A stretch of DNA of 64,000 nucleotides from DATBLE01 sp963775695 (GTDB taxonomy: Bacteria > Actinomycetota > Thermoleophilia > Gaiellales > Gaiellaceae). Position numbers and translations under genes: made by a program. Numbering within the stretch: position 1 is the first letter of the stretch; each line of letters opens with the position of its first letter. Shown piece after piece: positions 47,921 through 56,983 of this stretch. The stretch lies in contig CAVZJU010000002.1 in the NCBI GenBank assembly GCA_963775695.1, positions 434,001 through 498,000 of the forward strand. Direction: 5' to 3'. A model generated the notes under the pieces. It did not search any database and was not told where the DNA came from. It worked only from the letters and a program-made list of their open reading frames with translations.

Positions 47921-49627
47921 ATGCACTCCCGTCTGGCGAACCGCCGGATCCGGCTGCTGCTCGCCTTCCTCGCGCTGGCCTTCGCGATCGCGTTCGCGCG
48001 TGCGTTCTGGCTGCAGGTCGTGCGCGCACCGCGGCTCGAGCGGCTGGCCGCGCAACAGCACCACGAGACGATCACCACTCCGGCCGGACGGGGGACGATC
48101 TACGACCGCATGGGCGCGCCGCTCGCGATCGGCGAGGAGGCGACCACGGTCTACGCCGACCCGAAGCAGGTGCGGAACGCGCAGCGGGTCGCGCTCGAGG
48201 CGGGCCGTGCGCTCGACCTCGATCCGAACAAGATCTACCCGCAGCTTCTCGACAGGAAGCAGAGCTTCGTCTACGTGCAGCGGAAGGCGGACCCCGAGCG
48301 GGCGGCGGCACTCGAGCGGCGCGGGCTCGCCGGGCTCGACTTCTACCCGGAGGAGCGGCGCAGCTACCCGCAGAGCTCGGTGGCCTCGCAGGTGCTCGGC
48401 TATGCCGGGGTCGACAACACCGGGATCGCCGGACTGGAGCTGGGGCTGGAACGCTCCCTCGCCGGCAAGCCCGGCAGGGAGACGATCGTCCGCGACCCGT
48501 TCGGCCGCACGATCGACGTGGTCTCGTCGACGCCCGAGCAGCCGGGCCGGGATGTCTTCCTCACGCTGGACCACACGCTGCAGGCGAAGGTCGAGTCGGT
48601 GCTCCGCGAGACGCTGGCGAAGTGGCATGCGGCCGACGGGACGGCGATCGTCCTCGATCCTCGCACCGGCGGCGTGCTCGCGATGGCGAGCGCCCCCGGC
48701 TTCGACGCGAACGACTACCCGAAGGCGCCGAGCAGCCTCCAGCGCAACCGCGCCGTCACGGATACGTACGAGCCGGGCTCGACGTTCAAGGTCGTCACCT
48801 ACGCAGCGGCGCTCACCGACCACGTCGTCACCCCGAACACGACCTTCACGCTCGCTCCGTCGATCGACGTCGCTGACCGGACGATCGACGAGGCCGAGCC
48901 GCGGCCGACCGAGACGATGTCCGTTGCCGAGATGCTCGCCCGGTCGTCGAACGTCGGCACGATCACGCTCGCCGAGCTACTCGGCCGGAAGCGACTCGGG
49001 GCATGGATCGACCGATTCGGCTTCGGCAAGGCCACAGGCATCGACTTCCCGGGGGAGAGCCCGGGAATCGTCCTGCCGGTGGACAAGTGGTCCGGCTCTA
49101 CGATCGGGAACGTCCCCATCGGCCAGGGCATCGCCGTCACACCCATTCAGATGGCGTCCGCGTACGCCGCGCTCGCGAACCGAGGCGTGTGGCTCGAGCC
49201 CCACCTCGTCGACCACGTGCGGGGACGCAAGCCGACGAAGGTCCACCGCCGGCGCGTCGTCACGCCGACGATCGCGCACGAGCTGATGGGAATGCTTCAG
49301 GGCGTCGTCTCCTCGGAGGGCACCGGCGGCGAGGCTGCGGTGCCGGGTTACCTGGTCGCGGGGAAGACGGGAACCGCGGCCAAGCCCGACTCGCATGGCG
49401 GCTACTCGGACACGAACTACGTCGCCTCGTTCGTCGGGATCGTCCCGGCCAGCGCGCCCCGCGCGGTCATCCTCGTCTCGATCGACGAGCCGCAGGGTCA
49501 GATCTTCGGCGGCCTGGTCGCCGCCCCGGCGTTCCGCGACATCGCCCGCTTCGCGCTCCAGTACCTGGACGTCCCGCCGGACGACCCGGCCTCGCTGAAG
49601 AACGCCGCCGGTGCCCCGCTGGGGTAG
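47921..49627 (+). CDS. ftsI: Septal peptidoglycan transpeptidase FtsI (PBP3)
   Basis: 568 residues. One N-terminal membrane helix, a dimerisation domain (RGTIYDRMGAPLA), then the transpeptidase domain with SxxK as PGSTFKVV (Ser about 288), SxN as RSSNVGT (about 342) and KTG as AGKTGTAAK (about 482). It cross-links septal peptidoglycan together with FtsW. No PASTA domain is present. It follows ftsL by two bases. Confidence 0.94.
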   Translation: MHSRLANRRIRLLLAFLALAFAIAFARAFWLQVVRAPRLERLAAQQHHETITTPAGRGTIYDRMGAPLAIGEEATTVYADPKQVRNAQRVALEAGRALDLDPNKIYPQLLDRKQSFVYVQRKADPERAAALERRGLAGLDFYPEERRSYPQSSVASQVLGYAGVDNTGIAGLELGLERSLAGKPGRETIVRDPFGRTIDVVSSTPEQPGRDVFLTLDHTLQAKVESVLRETLAKWHAADGTAIVLDPRTGGVLAMASAPGFDANDYPKAPSSLQRNRAVTDTYEPGSTFKVVTYAAALTDHVVTPNTTFTLAPSIDVADRTIDEAEPRPTETMSVAEMLARSSNVGTITLAELLGRKRLGAWIDRFGFGKATGIDFPGESPGIVLPVDKWSGSTIGNVPIGQGIAVTPIQMASAYAALANRGVWLEPHLVDHVRGRKPTKVHRRRVVTPTIAHELMGMLQGVVSSEGTGGEAAVPGYLVAGKTGTAAKPDSHGGYSDTNYVASFVGIVPASAPRAVILVSIDEPQGQIFGGLVAAPAFRDIARFALQYLDVPPDDPASLKNAAGAPLG

Positions 49628-49770
49628 CGCCCTCTGGCTAGCCCAACCTCCTCCCCACGGCGATCATAGAAATTCAGCGCGCGGCATCGCCAGTGTCCGT
49701 CTGCGAAAAGTCCAGCATTTGCGCCACTTCGGTGACGATTCGAGCGCCTGGAGGCGCCTGGACCGGCTGT

Positions 49771-49776
49771 TAGACT
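49771..49776 (+). promoter_or_regulatory. -10 box of a leaderless promoter inside the dcw cluster (murE)
   Basis: TAGACT, 8 nt, then GTG at 49785. It lies in the only gap (157 bases) between ftsI and murE, so the murE-murC block can be transcribed separately. The rest of the gap shows no clear terminator. Confidence 0.55.
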
Positions 49777-49784
49777 CGCTCGTC

Positions 49785-51188
49785 GTGGACCTGGAGCGGC
49801 TGATCGCCGTGCTCGCGCCGGCGGAAGTCGTCGGGCCCACCGACACGACGATCCACGACCTGGCGTACGACGCACGAGCCGCCACCGCCGGGTCGCTCTT
49901 CTTCTGCGTCCCCGGCGAGCGCGCCGACGGGCACGACTTCGCGCAGGAGGCGATCCGGAACGGTGCGGTCGCGCTCGTCGTCCAGCACGCGCTCGACGTG
50001 CCGGTGGCGCAGCTGGTCGTCCCCGACTCGCGGGCCGCGATGGCGGTGGCCGCGGACGAGTTCTTCGGACGGCCGACGGAGGAGCTGGCCGTTGCCGGCG
50101 TCACGGGCACTGCGGGCAAGACGACGACCGCGTTCCTCCTCTACGCGGTGCTGGCGGCGGCCGGGCGGCGGCCCGGTCTGCTGGGGACGATCGAGACCCG
50201 CGTCGACGGCGAGCGACGGGCCGCCACCCGGACGACCGCAGAGGCGATCGACCTCCAGCGGCTCTTCCGCGAGATGCTCGAAGCGGGCGACCGCAGCTGC
50301 GCGATGGAGGCGACCTCGCACGGCTCGGCGCTCCGCCGACTCGACCGGGTCAGGTTCGCGGTGCTCGTCTTCACCAACCTCGACCGGGATCACCTCGACT
50401 TCCACCACGACATGGAGGACTACTTCGACGCGAAGCGGCGGCTGTTCCTCGGCGACGATGCGCCGCCGGCCGCGGTCAACGTGGGCGACGAATACGGCCG
50501 CCGGCTGGCCGACGAGCTGTGCGCGCAGGGCACGCCGCTGCTCACCTTCGGCCTGAGCGACGACGCCGAGATCCGCCCGGCAACGGTCGACGTGCAGTCG
50601 CGGCTCCGCGGCCGCTTCAATTTCCAGAACGTGTTGGGCGCGGTCGCCGCCGGCCGCCTGCTCGGGATCGACGAGGAGGCGATCGCGCGCGGGATCGCCT
50701 CCGTCGGGGGCGTGCCCGGCCGCTTCCAGTCCGTGGACGAGGGGCAGGACTTCGCCGTGATCGTGGACTACGCGCACAAGCCTGCCGCGCTCGAGCACGT
50801 CCTGCGTACCGCGCGCGAGCTCACGGCCGGTCGGCTCATCTGCGTGTTCGGTTGCGGGGGCGACCGTGACCGCGGAAAGCGCCCGGTGATGGGGCGGATC
50901 GTCTTCGACCTCGCGGACGTCGCCATCGTCACGTCGGACAACCCGCGCAGCGAGGATCCGGCGGCGATCGTCGACGAGATCGTCGCCGGGATGGCCGGCG
51001 AGCCCGTCGTGGAGCTCGACCGTGCGCGCGCGATCGAGCAGGCGGTCGAGCTGGCGCAGCCCGGCGACGTGATCGTCATCGCCGGCAAAGGGCACGAGCG
51101 CGGCCAGGAGGTCGCAGGCGTCGTCACACCGTTCGACGACACAGAGGTAGCAGGCGAAGCGCTGCGTGCGCTGAAAACGACCGCATGA
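49785..51188 (+). CDS. murE: UDP-MurNAc-tripeptide synthetase MurE
   Basis: 467 residues. Adds the third amino acid to UDP-MurNAc-L-Ala-D-Glu in the cytoplasm. The ATP loop is GVTGTAGKTTTAF (about residue 106), and the specificity motif reads TSDNPRSEDP (about 384); DNPR is the form found in meso-diaminopimelate-adding enzymes. The GTG at 49785 is the leaderless start. Its stop overlaps murF (ATGA). Confidence 0.93.
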   Translation: MDLERLIAVLAPAEVVGPTDTTIHDLAYDARAATAGSLFFCVPGERADGHDFAQEAIRNGAVALVVQHALDVPVAQLVVPDSRAAMAVAADEFFGRPTEELAVAGVTGTAGKTTTAFLLYAVLAAAGRRPGLLGTIETRVDGERRAATRTTAEAIDLQRLFREMLEAGDRSCAMEATSHGSALRRLDRVRFAVLVFTNLDRDHLDFHHDMEDYFDAKRRLFLGDDAPPAAVNVGDEYGRRLADELCAQGTPLLTFGLSDDAEIRPATVDVQSRLRGRFNFQNVLGAVAAGRLLGIDEEAIARGIASVGGVPGRFQSVDEGQDFAVIVDYAHKPAALEHVLRTARELTAGRLICVFGCGGDRDRGKRPVMGRIVFDLADVAIVTSDNPRSEDPAAIVDEIVAGMAGEPVVELDRARAIEQAVELAQPGDVIVIAGKGHERGQEVAGVVTPFDDTEVAGEALRALKTTA

Positions 51189-52414
51189 TCCCCCTCTCCC
51201 TCGACGAGGTCAGGGAGCTCGCTCCGGGCCGGCTCCGGGTCGCCCCGTCGGCGGCCGACGTGCGCGGTCTCCAGACCGACTCGCGCCGGGTCGAGCCCGG
51301 CGACCTCTTCGTGGCGGTCGGCGGCGGAACCGAGTTCGTCGACGACGCCCTCGGGCGCGGGGCCGCGGCGGCGCTGGTCCCGGACGACGCCTTCGCGGCG
51401 CTGGCCGCCCTTGCCGGCCGGGTGCGCGAACTGAGCTCGGCCCGGTTCGTCGCGATCACCGGGTCGATGGGCAAGACGTCGACGAAGGACATCCTCGCCG
51501 CGATCTGTGTGCCCCAGCGGCGGACGATTGCCGCCGAGCGCAGCTACAACGCCGAGATCGGCGTGCCGCTGACGATCGGCCGCGTCGAGCGCGACACCGA
51601 GCTCTGCATCCTCGAGCTGGCGATGCGCGGCTTCGGCCAGATCGCCGAGCTCTGTACGTTCGCGCGGCCGCAGGTCGGCGTGATCACGAACGTCGGCCCC
51701 GTCCATCTGGAGAAGGTCGGGGATCTCGACGGTGTCGTCCGCGCCAAGGGCGAGCTGATCGCCGCCCTTCCGGTCGGCGGGACGGCGATCGTGCCGCAGG
51801 GCTTCCCCGTCCAGCGCGACGACCTCGAGGTCGTCCGCGTCGATCGCGACGTCACCCTCGGAGCGTTCGAGCCACCCGTGCTGCACACCTCCCTCGGCAC
51901 CGTCGAGGTCGACTTCACTGCGCGGCACCTGGCCGCCAATGCCCTGACGGCGTTCGCAACGGCGAACGCGCTCGGTCTCCGATTGCCCGGCGAGCTCCAC
52001 GTTCCGTTCACCGCCTGGCGGAACGAGGAGATCCCGCTCCCGGGCGGAGGCGTGCTCCTCAACGATGCCTGGAACGCGAATCCCGTCTCGATGCGCGCCG
52101 CGCTCGAGCATCTCGTCCAGCTCGCCCACGGCCGGCGCACGATCGCCGTGCTGGGGGACATGGCCGAGCTCGGCGCGTACAGCGAGGAGGGCCACCGCGA
52201 GGTCGGCCGCGTCGTCGTCGAGCTGGGAATCGACGAGATGGTTGCGATCGGACCGCAGGCGGCCGTCTACGGCGGGCGTCACGTCGAGGGGGTCGACGAG
52301 GCGGTCGCACTGCTCGCGGAGCTGGTGCGACCCGGGGACTGCGTGCTCGTCAAGGCGGCGCGGGCGATGGGGCTCGAGCGCGTCGCCGAGTCGCTCACCC
52401 GGGTGACCGCGTAG
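51185..52414 (+). CDS. murF: UDP-MurNAc-tripeptide--D-Ala-D-Ala ligase MurF
   Basis: 409 residues with the Mur ligase layout: N-terminal substrate domain (VRGLQTDSRRVEPGDLFVAV), ATP loop AITGSMGKTSTKD (about residue 92), the central VGPVHLEKVG and LNDAWNANPVSMRAALEHL of MurF proteins. It completes the UDP-MurNAc-pentapeptide. Directly coupled to murE and followed by mraY after two bases. Confidence 0.94.
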   Translation: MIPLSLDEVRELAPGRLRVAPSAADVRGLQTDSRRVEPGDLFVAVGGGTEFVDDALGRGAAAALVPDDAFAALAALAGRVRELSSARFVAITGSMGKTSTKDILAAICVPQRRTIAAERSYNAEIGVPLTIGRVERDTELCILELAMRGFGQIAELCTFARPQVGVITNVGPVHLEKVGDLDGVVRAKGELIAALPVGGTAIVPQGFPVQRDDLEVVRVDRDVTLGAFEPPVLHTSLGTVEVDFTARHLAANALTAFATANALGLRLPGELHVPFTAWRNEEIPLPGGGVLLNDAWNANPVSMRAALEHLVQLAHGRRTIAVLGDMAELGAYSEEGHREVGRVVVELGIDEMVAIGPQAAVYGGRHVEGVDEAVALLAELVRPGDCVLVKAARAMGLERVAESLTRVTA

Positions 52415-52416
52415 CC

Positions 52417-53427
52417 ATGGTCGACGTCCTGATCGCCGGGATCGTCGCGATGGTGGTCTCGATCGTCGCCGGCCCGCGGTTCATCAACTTCCTGCGCCTG
52501 CGCGAGTACGGGCAGCCGATCCGGGCGGAGGGGCCCGCACGGCACGTCGAGAAGCAGGGGACGCCCACGATGGGCGGCCTGCTGATCCTGTTCTCGGCGG
52601 TCGTCCCGTACCTGATCCTGAGCAACTACTCGACGCCCGCGCTCACCGTCGTCTTCTGCATGGTCGGCTGCGGCCTGATCGGATTCCTCGACGACTTCAT
52701 CAAGCTGACCCACAAGCGGTCGCTCGGGCTGAACGGACGCTGGAAGATGCTCGGGCTCGCGCTGATCACGGCGGTCGTCGCCTGGGTCGCCTACCACCGC
52801 GACTTCTCGACCGACCTCTACCTGCCCGGATTCAAGATCCCACTCTCGTGGGCGTGGTACCCGTTCCTGTTCGTGATCATCGCCGGGGCCGCGAACGGCG
52901 TGAATCTGACCGACGGGATCGACGGCCTCGCGGCCGGCACCGGGATCATCTCCGTCTTCACGTTCACGGCGATGACCGTGATTGCGTTCATCCGCTCGGG
53001 CCCGCCCGGCCACCGGGAGATCCGCCTCCTCGACCTGTCGATCGTCGGCGCGGCGCTGATCGGGGCGCTGGTCGGCTTCCTCTGGTACAACGCCTTCCCC
53101 GCCGAGGTCTTCATGGGCGACACCGGCTCGATGGCGATCGGCGGCGCGCTCGCCGGCTTCGCGATCATGACCAAGACCGAGGTGCTGCTCCTCTTCGTCG
53201 GCGGGATCTTCCTGATCGAGGCCCTGTCGGTGATGATCCAGGTGTTCTCGTTCAAGTACTTCGGCCGCCGGCTCTTCCTGATGACGCCGATCCACCACCA
53301 CTTCGAGATGAAGGCGTGGTCGGAGACCAAGATCATGGTGCGCTTCTGGATTCTCACCGCGATCCTCTGCGCCTGCGGCTTCGCGCTGTACTACCGCTAC
53401 TACTTCCGCTTCTTCCGCGGCGGATGA
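52417..53427 (+). CDS. mraY: Phospho-MurNAc-pentapeptide transferase MraY
   Basis: 336 residues, about ten membrane helices. Loads phospho-MurNAc-pentapeptide onto undecaprenyl phosphate to give lipid I. Signature segments: HVEKQGTPTMGGLLIL, GFLDDFIKLTHKRSLGL (metal aspartates), NGVNLTDGIDGLAAG, AEVFMGDTGSMAIGGALA and LMTPIHHHFEMKAWSETKIMVRFWI. Its stop overlaps the start of the small ORF that separates it from murD. Confidence 0.95.
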   Translation: MVDVLIAGIVAMVVSIVAGPRFINFLRLREYGQPIRAEGPARHVEKQGTPTMGGLLILFSAVVPYLILSNYSTPALTVVFCMVGCGLIGFLDDFIKLTHKRSLGLNGRWKMLGLALITAVVAWVAYHRDFSTDLYLPGFKIPLSWAWYPFLFVIIAGAANGVNLTDGIDGLAAGTGIISVFTFTAMTVIAFIRSGPPGHREIRLLDLSIVGAALIGALVGFLWYNAFPAEVFMGDTGSMAIGGALAGFAIMTKTEVLLLFVGGIFLIEALSVMIQVFSFKYFGRRLFLMTPIHHHFEMKAWSETKIMVRFWILTAILCACGFALYYRYYFRFFRGG

Positions 53428-53669
53428 CGATCCTCGTCCTCGACGGCGACCTGGTCGGCGACGCGCTTGCGGAGCTCGGCGACGACGAGCTGATGATCGT
53501 GGTCGACCCGTCCGCCGACCGGCTCGAGGAGCTGGAGGAGCGCTACCCCGACCCGCGGGTCACCTGGCTGATCGGGGACGGCGTCGTGATTCCGATCCCG
53601 GACGACTCGGTGGACAAGGTGCTGGGCGAGGGCTGCGAGGCGGAGCTCGGCCGCGTGCTGCGCACGTGA
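53424..53669 (+). CDS. Small hypothetical protein between mraY and murD
   Basis: 81 residues, overlapping mraY by four bases (ATGA) and murD by four bases (GTGA), so it is fully embedded in the cluster. The pattern TILVLDGDLVGDALAEL, IVVDPSADRLEELEERYPDPRVTWLIGDGVVIPIPDDSVDKVLG looks like the central strands of a SAM-methyltransferase or other Rossmann fold. In such folds an acidic residue follows strand 2, GD follows strand 3, and a PFPDxSFDxVL-like segment follows. It lacks the glycine-rich loop and is too short to be an enzyme of that kind. Codon use matches its neighbours. It is not a usual dcw gene; function unknown. Confidence 0.7.
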   Translation: MTILVLDGDLVGDALAELGDDELMIVVDPSADRLEELEERYPDPRVTWLIGDGVVIPIPDDSVDKVLGEGCEAELGRVLRT

Positions 53670-54841
53670 AGCGCGCCGTCGTTCTCGGCACCGCCCGCTC
53701 GGGGCAGGCGGCCGCCGCGCTGCTCGAGCGGCACGGCGTCGAGGCCGTCCTCGTCGGCCGGGAGCTCGGCAACGACGGCGACCTCTCGCTGCTTGACGGT
53801 GCCGACGTGCTCGTCAAGAGCCCCGGCGTGCCGCGCGACAACCCGCTCGTCGCCGCTGCGCGCATTCCTGTCTGGAGCGAGGTCGAGCTCGGCTACCGGC
53901 TGCTGCCGAACCCGATCCTCGGCGTCACGGGGACGAACGGAAAGACGACGACCACGGAATGGCTGGGGGCGATGTTCCGGGCGGCCGGCCGCGACGTCGC
54001 CGTCGCCGGCAACGTCGGCCGCGCTCTGAGCGCGGTGGAGGCGCCGGCCGAGACGTGGGTCGTCTGCGAGCTCTCGAGCTTCCAGCTCGAGGACATCCAC
54101 GACCTCCGCCCTCGCGTCGCAGTGCTCGTCAACCTCGAGCCGGATCACCTCGACCGGCACGGCTCGTTCGAGGCGTACCGCGACGCGAAGCTGCGCATCT
54201 TCGAGAACCAGCAGGCCGAGGACACGGCGGTCGTGCCGCGGGGTTTCGGGCCGGTGCCGGGTTCGGCCGCGCGCGTCGAGTTCGACGCGGACGATCCGCT
54301 GCCGGCCGAGCCGGGCCTGCCCGGTCGCCACAACCGCGAGAACGCGGCAGCAGCGACCGCTGCCGCGCGTGCCGCCGGCATCCCCGACGACGCGATCGCC
54401 GAGGCGTTGCGGACGTTCCCGGGCGTCCCCCACCGGCTCGAGCTCGTCGCCGAGGTCGGGGGCGTGCGCTTCGTCAACGACTCGAAGGCGACGAACACCG
54501 CGGCGGCCCGGCGCGCGCTGGCCTCGTACGAGGTCTCTCTGCAGGTGATCCTCGGCGGCTCGAAAAAGGGGGAGAGCTTCGACGAGCTCGCCCGCGAGCT
54601 CCACGGTCGCGCCTACCTGATCGGCGAGACGGCGGAGGAACTCGCGCAGGCGCTCGAACGCGCGGGTGTCCCCTACGTTCGCTGCGGCGACCTGGAGACG
54701 GCCGTCTCGGCCGCGGCCGCTGCGGCCGGCCGGGGCGAGGTCGTCCTGCTCTCGCCGGCCTGCGCGAGCTACGACCAGTTCAGAGACTTCGAGCAGCGTG
54801 GCGAGGAATTCAGGAGGCTGGTGCAGAACCTATCCGGGTGA
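53666..54841 (+). CDS. murD: UDP-MurNAc-L-alanine--D-glutamate ligase MurD
   Basis: 391 residues, short for MurD (usually 430-450). N-terminal Rossmann-like domain with VVLGTARSGQAAAALL, LVKSPGVPRDNPLV, ATP loop GVTGTNGKTTTTEW (about residue 88), ELSSFQLEDI, NLEPDHLDRHGS, GRHNRENAAAA and FVNDSKATN. Adds D-Glu to UDP-MurNAc-L-Ala. Its stop overlaps the ftsW start. Confidence 0.93.
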   Translation: MKRAVVLGTARSGQAAAALLERHGVEAVLVGRELGNDGDLSLLDGADVLVKSPGVPRDNPLVAAARIPVWSEVELGYRLLPNPILGVTGTNGKTTTTEWLGAMFRAAGRDVAVAGNVGRALSAVEAPAETWVVCELSSFQLEDIHDLRPRVAVLVNLEPDHLDRHGSFEAYRDAKLRIFENQQAEDTAVVPRGFGPVPGSAARVEFDADDPLPAEPGLPGRHNRENAAAATAAARAAGIPDDAIAEALRTFPGVPHRLELVAEVGGVRFVNDSKATNTAAARRALASYEVSLQVILGGSKKGESFDELARELHGRAYLIGETAEELAQALERAGVPYVRCGDLETAVSAAAAAAGRGEVVLLSPACASYDQFRDFEQRGEEFRRLVQNLSG

Positions 54842-56046
54842 AGCGCGGCCACCTGGAGTCGAACGTCCTCGTCCTCGTCACGCTCGCCCTCGTCGCCTTC
54901 GGGATGGTGATGGTCTACAGCGCGACCTCCGCGTCGGCGACCATCGGCGGGGGGAACCCGGCCTACTACCTCAAGCGCCAGGCGATCTTCGCGTTTCTGG
55001 GGCTCGGGCTCCTCGTCGCCGCGCGCCTGTGGAGCTACCGGTCGCTCCGGCACACCGCGCCGGTTCTCGTCCTGGGCAGCATCTTCCTGCTCCTGGTCGC
55101 CCTCGTCGGCGGGCAGAACGTCAACGGCGCCCGCCGGTGGATCGATTTCGGGGCCGCGTCGTTCCAGCCCTCTGAGATCGCCAAGCTCGCAGTCGTCGTC
55201 TGGATCGCCCTCTACCTCTCGAAGCGGCCGGCGCCGACCACTCTCGGCGAGCTGACGAAGCCGATCGGGCTGATGGTGGCCGCGTTCTGCGCCCTGGTGC
55301 TCGCGGAGCCCGACCTCGGCACCGTGATCGCGATCTGCATCGTGGTCGGCGCGATGCTCCTGGTCGCGGGCGCACCGGTCCGCCTCCTCGGCGTATCGGC
55401 CGCGATCGTCTCGGTCGTCACCGTGATCGCGATCTGGTTCGAGCCGTACCGGCGCACACGCTTCTTCAGCTTCATCGACCCGTGGCGGGACGCCCAGGGG
55501 GCGGGCTACCAGACGGTGCAGGCGATGATCGGGATCGGGTCGGGCGGGATCTTCGGAAAGGGACTCGGCGAGAGCGTCGGCAAGGTCTTCTACCTCCCCG
55601 AGGCGCACACGGACATGATCTTCGCCGTCATCGGCGAGGAACTGGGGCTGGTCGGCGCAACGCTGCTGATCGCCGCCTACGCGGCCTTTGGCTGGGCCGG
55701 GTTGCGTATCGCGTTGCGCTGCCACGATCCGTTCGGAAAGGGCCTCGCCGTCGGGATCACGACGCTGATCTGCGGCCAGGCGGCGCTCAACCTCGCCGCC
55801 GTCGTCGGCGTCGCGCCGCTCACGGGCATCCCGCTGCCCCTGGTGTCGTATGGGGGGACCAGCCTCGTCGTCATGCTTGCGTCGGTCGGCATCCTCCTTA
55901 ACATCGCGCGGAACGATGGCGTCGAAGCCGCAGCTCAAGTGCGTGATCGCAGCCGGGGGAACCGCCGGTCACGTGATCCCGTCGCTCGCCGTCGCGCAGG
56001 CGCTCCGCGCACGCGGCGTGAGCGTGAGCTTCGCCGGCTCGCCTGA
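54838..56046 (+). CDS. ftsW: Septal peptidoglycan glycosyltransferase FtsW
   Basis: 402 residues, SEDS family, about ten membrane helices. Key segments: MVMVYSATSASA, NGARRWIDFGAASFQPSEIAKLAVVVW, EPDLGTV, FLPEAHTDMIFAVIGEE-like (YLPEAHTDMIFAVIGEELG), and GIPLPLVSYGGTSL. It polymerises lipid II at the septum together with FtsI. The last 43 residues, after ARNDG, are Arg-rich and encoded in a 131-base overlap with murG in another frame, which is unusually long. GTG start. Confidence 0.93.
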   Translation: MKRGHLESNVLVLVTLALVAFGMVMVYSATSASATIGGGNPAYYLKRQAIFAFLGLGLLVAARLWSYRSLRHTAPVLVLGSIFLLLVALVGGQNVNGARRWIDFGAASFQPSEIAKLAVVVWIALYLSKRPAPTTLGELTKPIGLMVAAFCALVLAEPDLGTVIAICIVVGAMLLVAGAPVRLLGVSAAIVSVVTVIAIWFEPYRRTRFFSFIDPWRDAQGAGYQTVQAMIGIGSGGIFGKGLGESVGKVFYLPEAHTDMIFAVIGEELGLVGATLLIAAYAAFGWAGLRIALRCHDPFGKGLAVGITTLICGQAALNLAAVVGVAPLTGIPLPLVSYGGTSLVVMLASVGILLNIARNDGVEAAAQVRDRSRGNRRSRDPVARRRAGAPRTRRERELRRLA

Positions 56047-56983
56047 CCGGATCGAAGCACGGCTCGTTCCGGAAGCCGGCTTCGAGCTCGACCCGTTCCG
56101 GATCGGCGGGCTGCCGCGGCGGCCCGGCGTGGCGCAGCTGCGCGCCGTCCTGCTTGCGGGCCGCGCGCCCCGAGCCTGCGGGCGGATCCTCGCAGCCCGA
56201 CGCCCCGACGTCGTGTTCGGCGGCGGCGGTTACGTCGCCGGGCCGATGGTGTACGCGGCGTGGCGGAAGCGGATCCCGGCCGCGCTGGCCGAGGCCGACG
56301 CGCACCTCGGCCTGGCCAACCGAATCGCGGCGCCGTTCGCGCGTAGGGTCTTCCTCGCCTATCCGGTGGCGGGGCGAGCGGGCGCACGCTACCGGGTGGT
56401 CGGTCGACCCGTACCGGAGCGCGAACGGGTAACGCCCGACGAGGCACGCCGGTGCTTCGGGCTTCCGGCCGACGAGCAGGTCCTGCTCGTGTTCGGCGGC
56501 AGCCAGGGGGCGGCGGCCGTCAACGAGATCGGGCTGGAAGGTCTCGGCGCCGATGGGCCGGCCGTGCTCCACCTCTGCGGGGAGCGCTACCTGGCCGAGC
56601 TGACCGGTCGGGTTTTTCGGGCGGACTACAAGCTGCTCGGCTGGACGGACGACTTCGGAGCGGCGCTGGACGCGTGCGATCTCGTCCTTGCCCGGGCGGG
56701 CGGCTCGGTCTGGGAGGTGGCCGCTGCGGGCAAGCCGGCCGTGCTCGTCCCCTCGCCGAACGTCACCGCAGACCACCAGACGAAGAACGCGCGCTACTTC
56801 GAGCAGGCGGGCGGCGCCGTCCTCGTGCCGGAGCCGGAGATCGCGCGAGTCCCCGGGGTCGTACGCAGCCTGCTGTCGGACGGCGGCCGGCTGGCGGCGA
56901 TGGGGCAGGCGATGCGCAGGGCGTCGAAGCCGGGTGCTGCGGAAGAGATCGCGGAGGAGTTGATCGCTCTTGCCCGCGCTTGA
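55916..56983 (+). CDS. murG: UDP-GlcNAc:lipid I N-acetylglucosaminyltransferase MurG
   Basis: 355 residues, GT-B fold. CVIAAGGTAGHVIPSLAVAQAL (the G loop), GGYVAGPMVYAAW, VFGGSQGAAAVNEI and the acceptor segment LARAGGSVWEVAAAGKPAVLVPSPNVTADHQTKNARYFEQAGGAVL are all present. It converts lipid I to lipid II on the inner face of the membrane. ATG 55916 gives the conserved N-terminus and lies inside ftsW; the next possible start would lose the G loop. Confidence 0.94.
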   Translation: MASKPQLKCVIAAGGTAGHVIPSLAVAQALRARGVSVSFAGSPDRIEARLVPEAGFELDPFRIGGLPRRPGVAQLRAVLLAGRAPRACGRILAARRPDVVFGGGGYVAGPMVYAAWRKRIPAALAEADAHLGLANRIAAPFARRVFLAYPVAGRAGARYRVVGRPVPERERVTPDEARRCFGLPADEQVLLVFGGSQGAAAVNEIGLEGLGADGPAVLHLCGERYLAELTGRVFRADYKLLGWTDDFGAALDACDLVLARAGGSVWEVAAAGKPAVLVPSPNVTADHQTKNARYFEQAGGAVLVPEPEIARVPGVVRSLLSDGGRLAAMGQAMRRASKPGAAEEIAEELIALARA

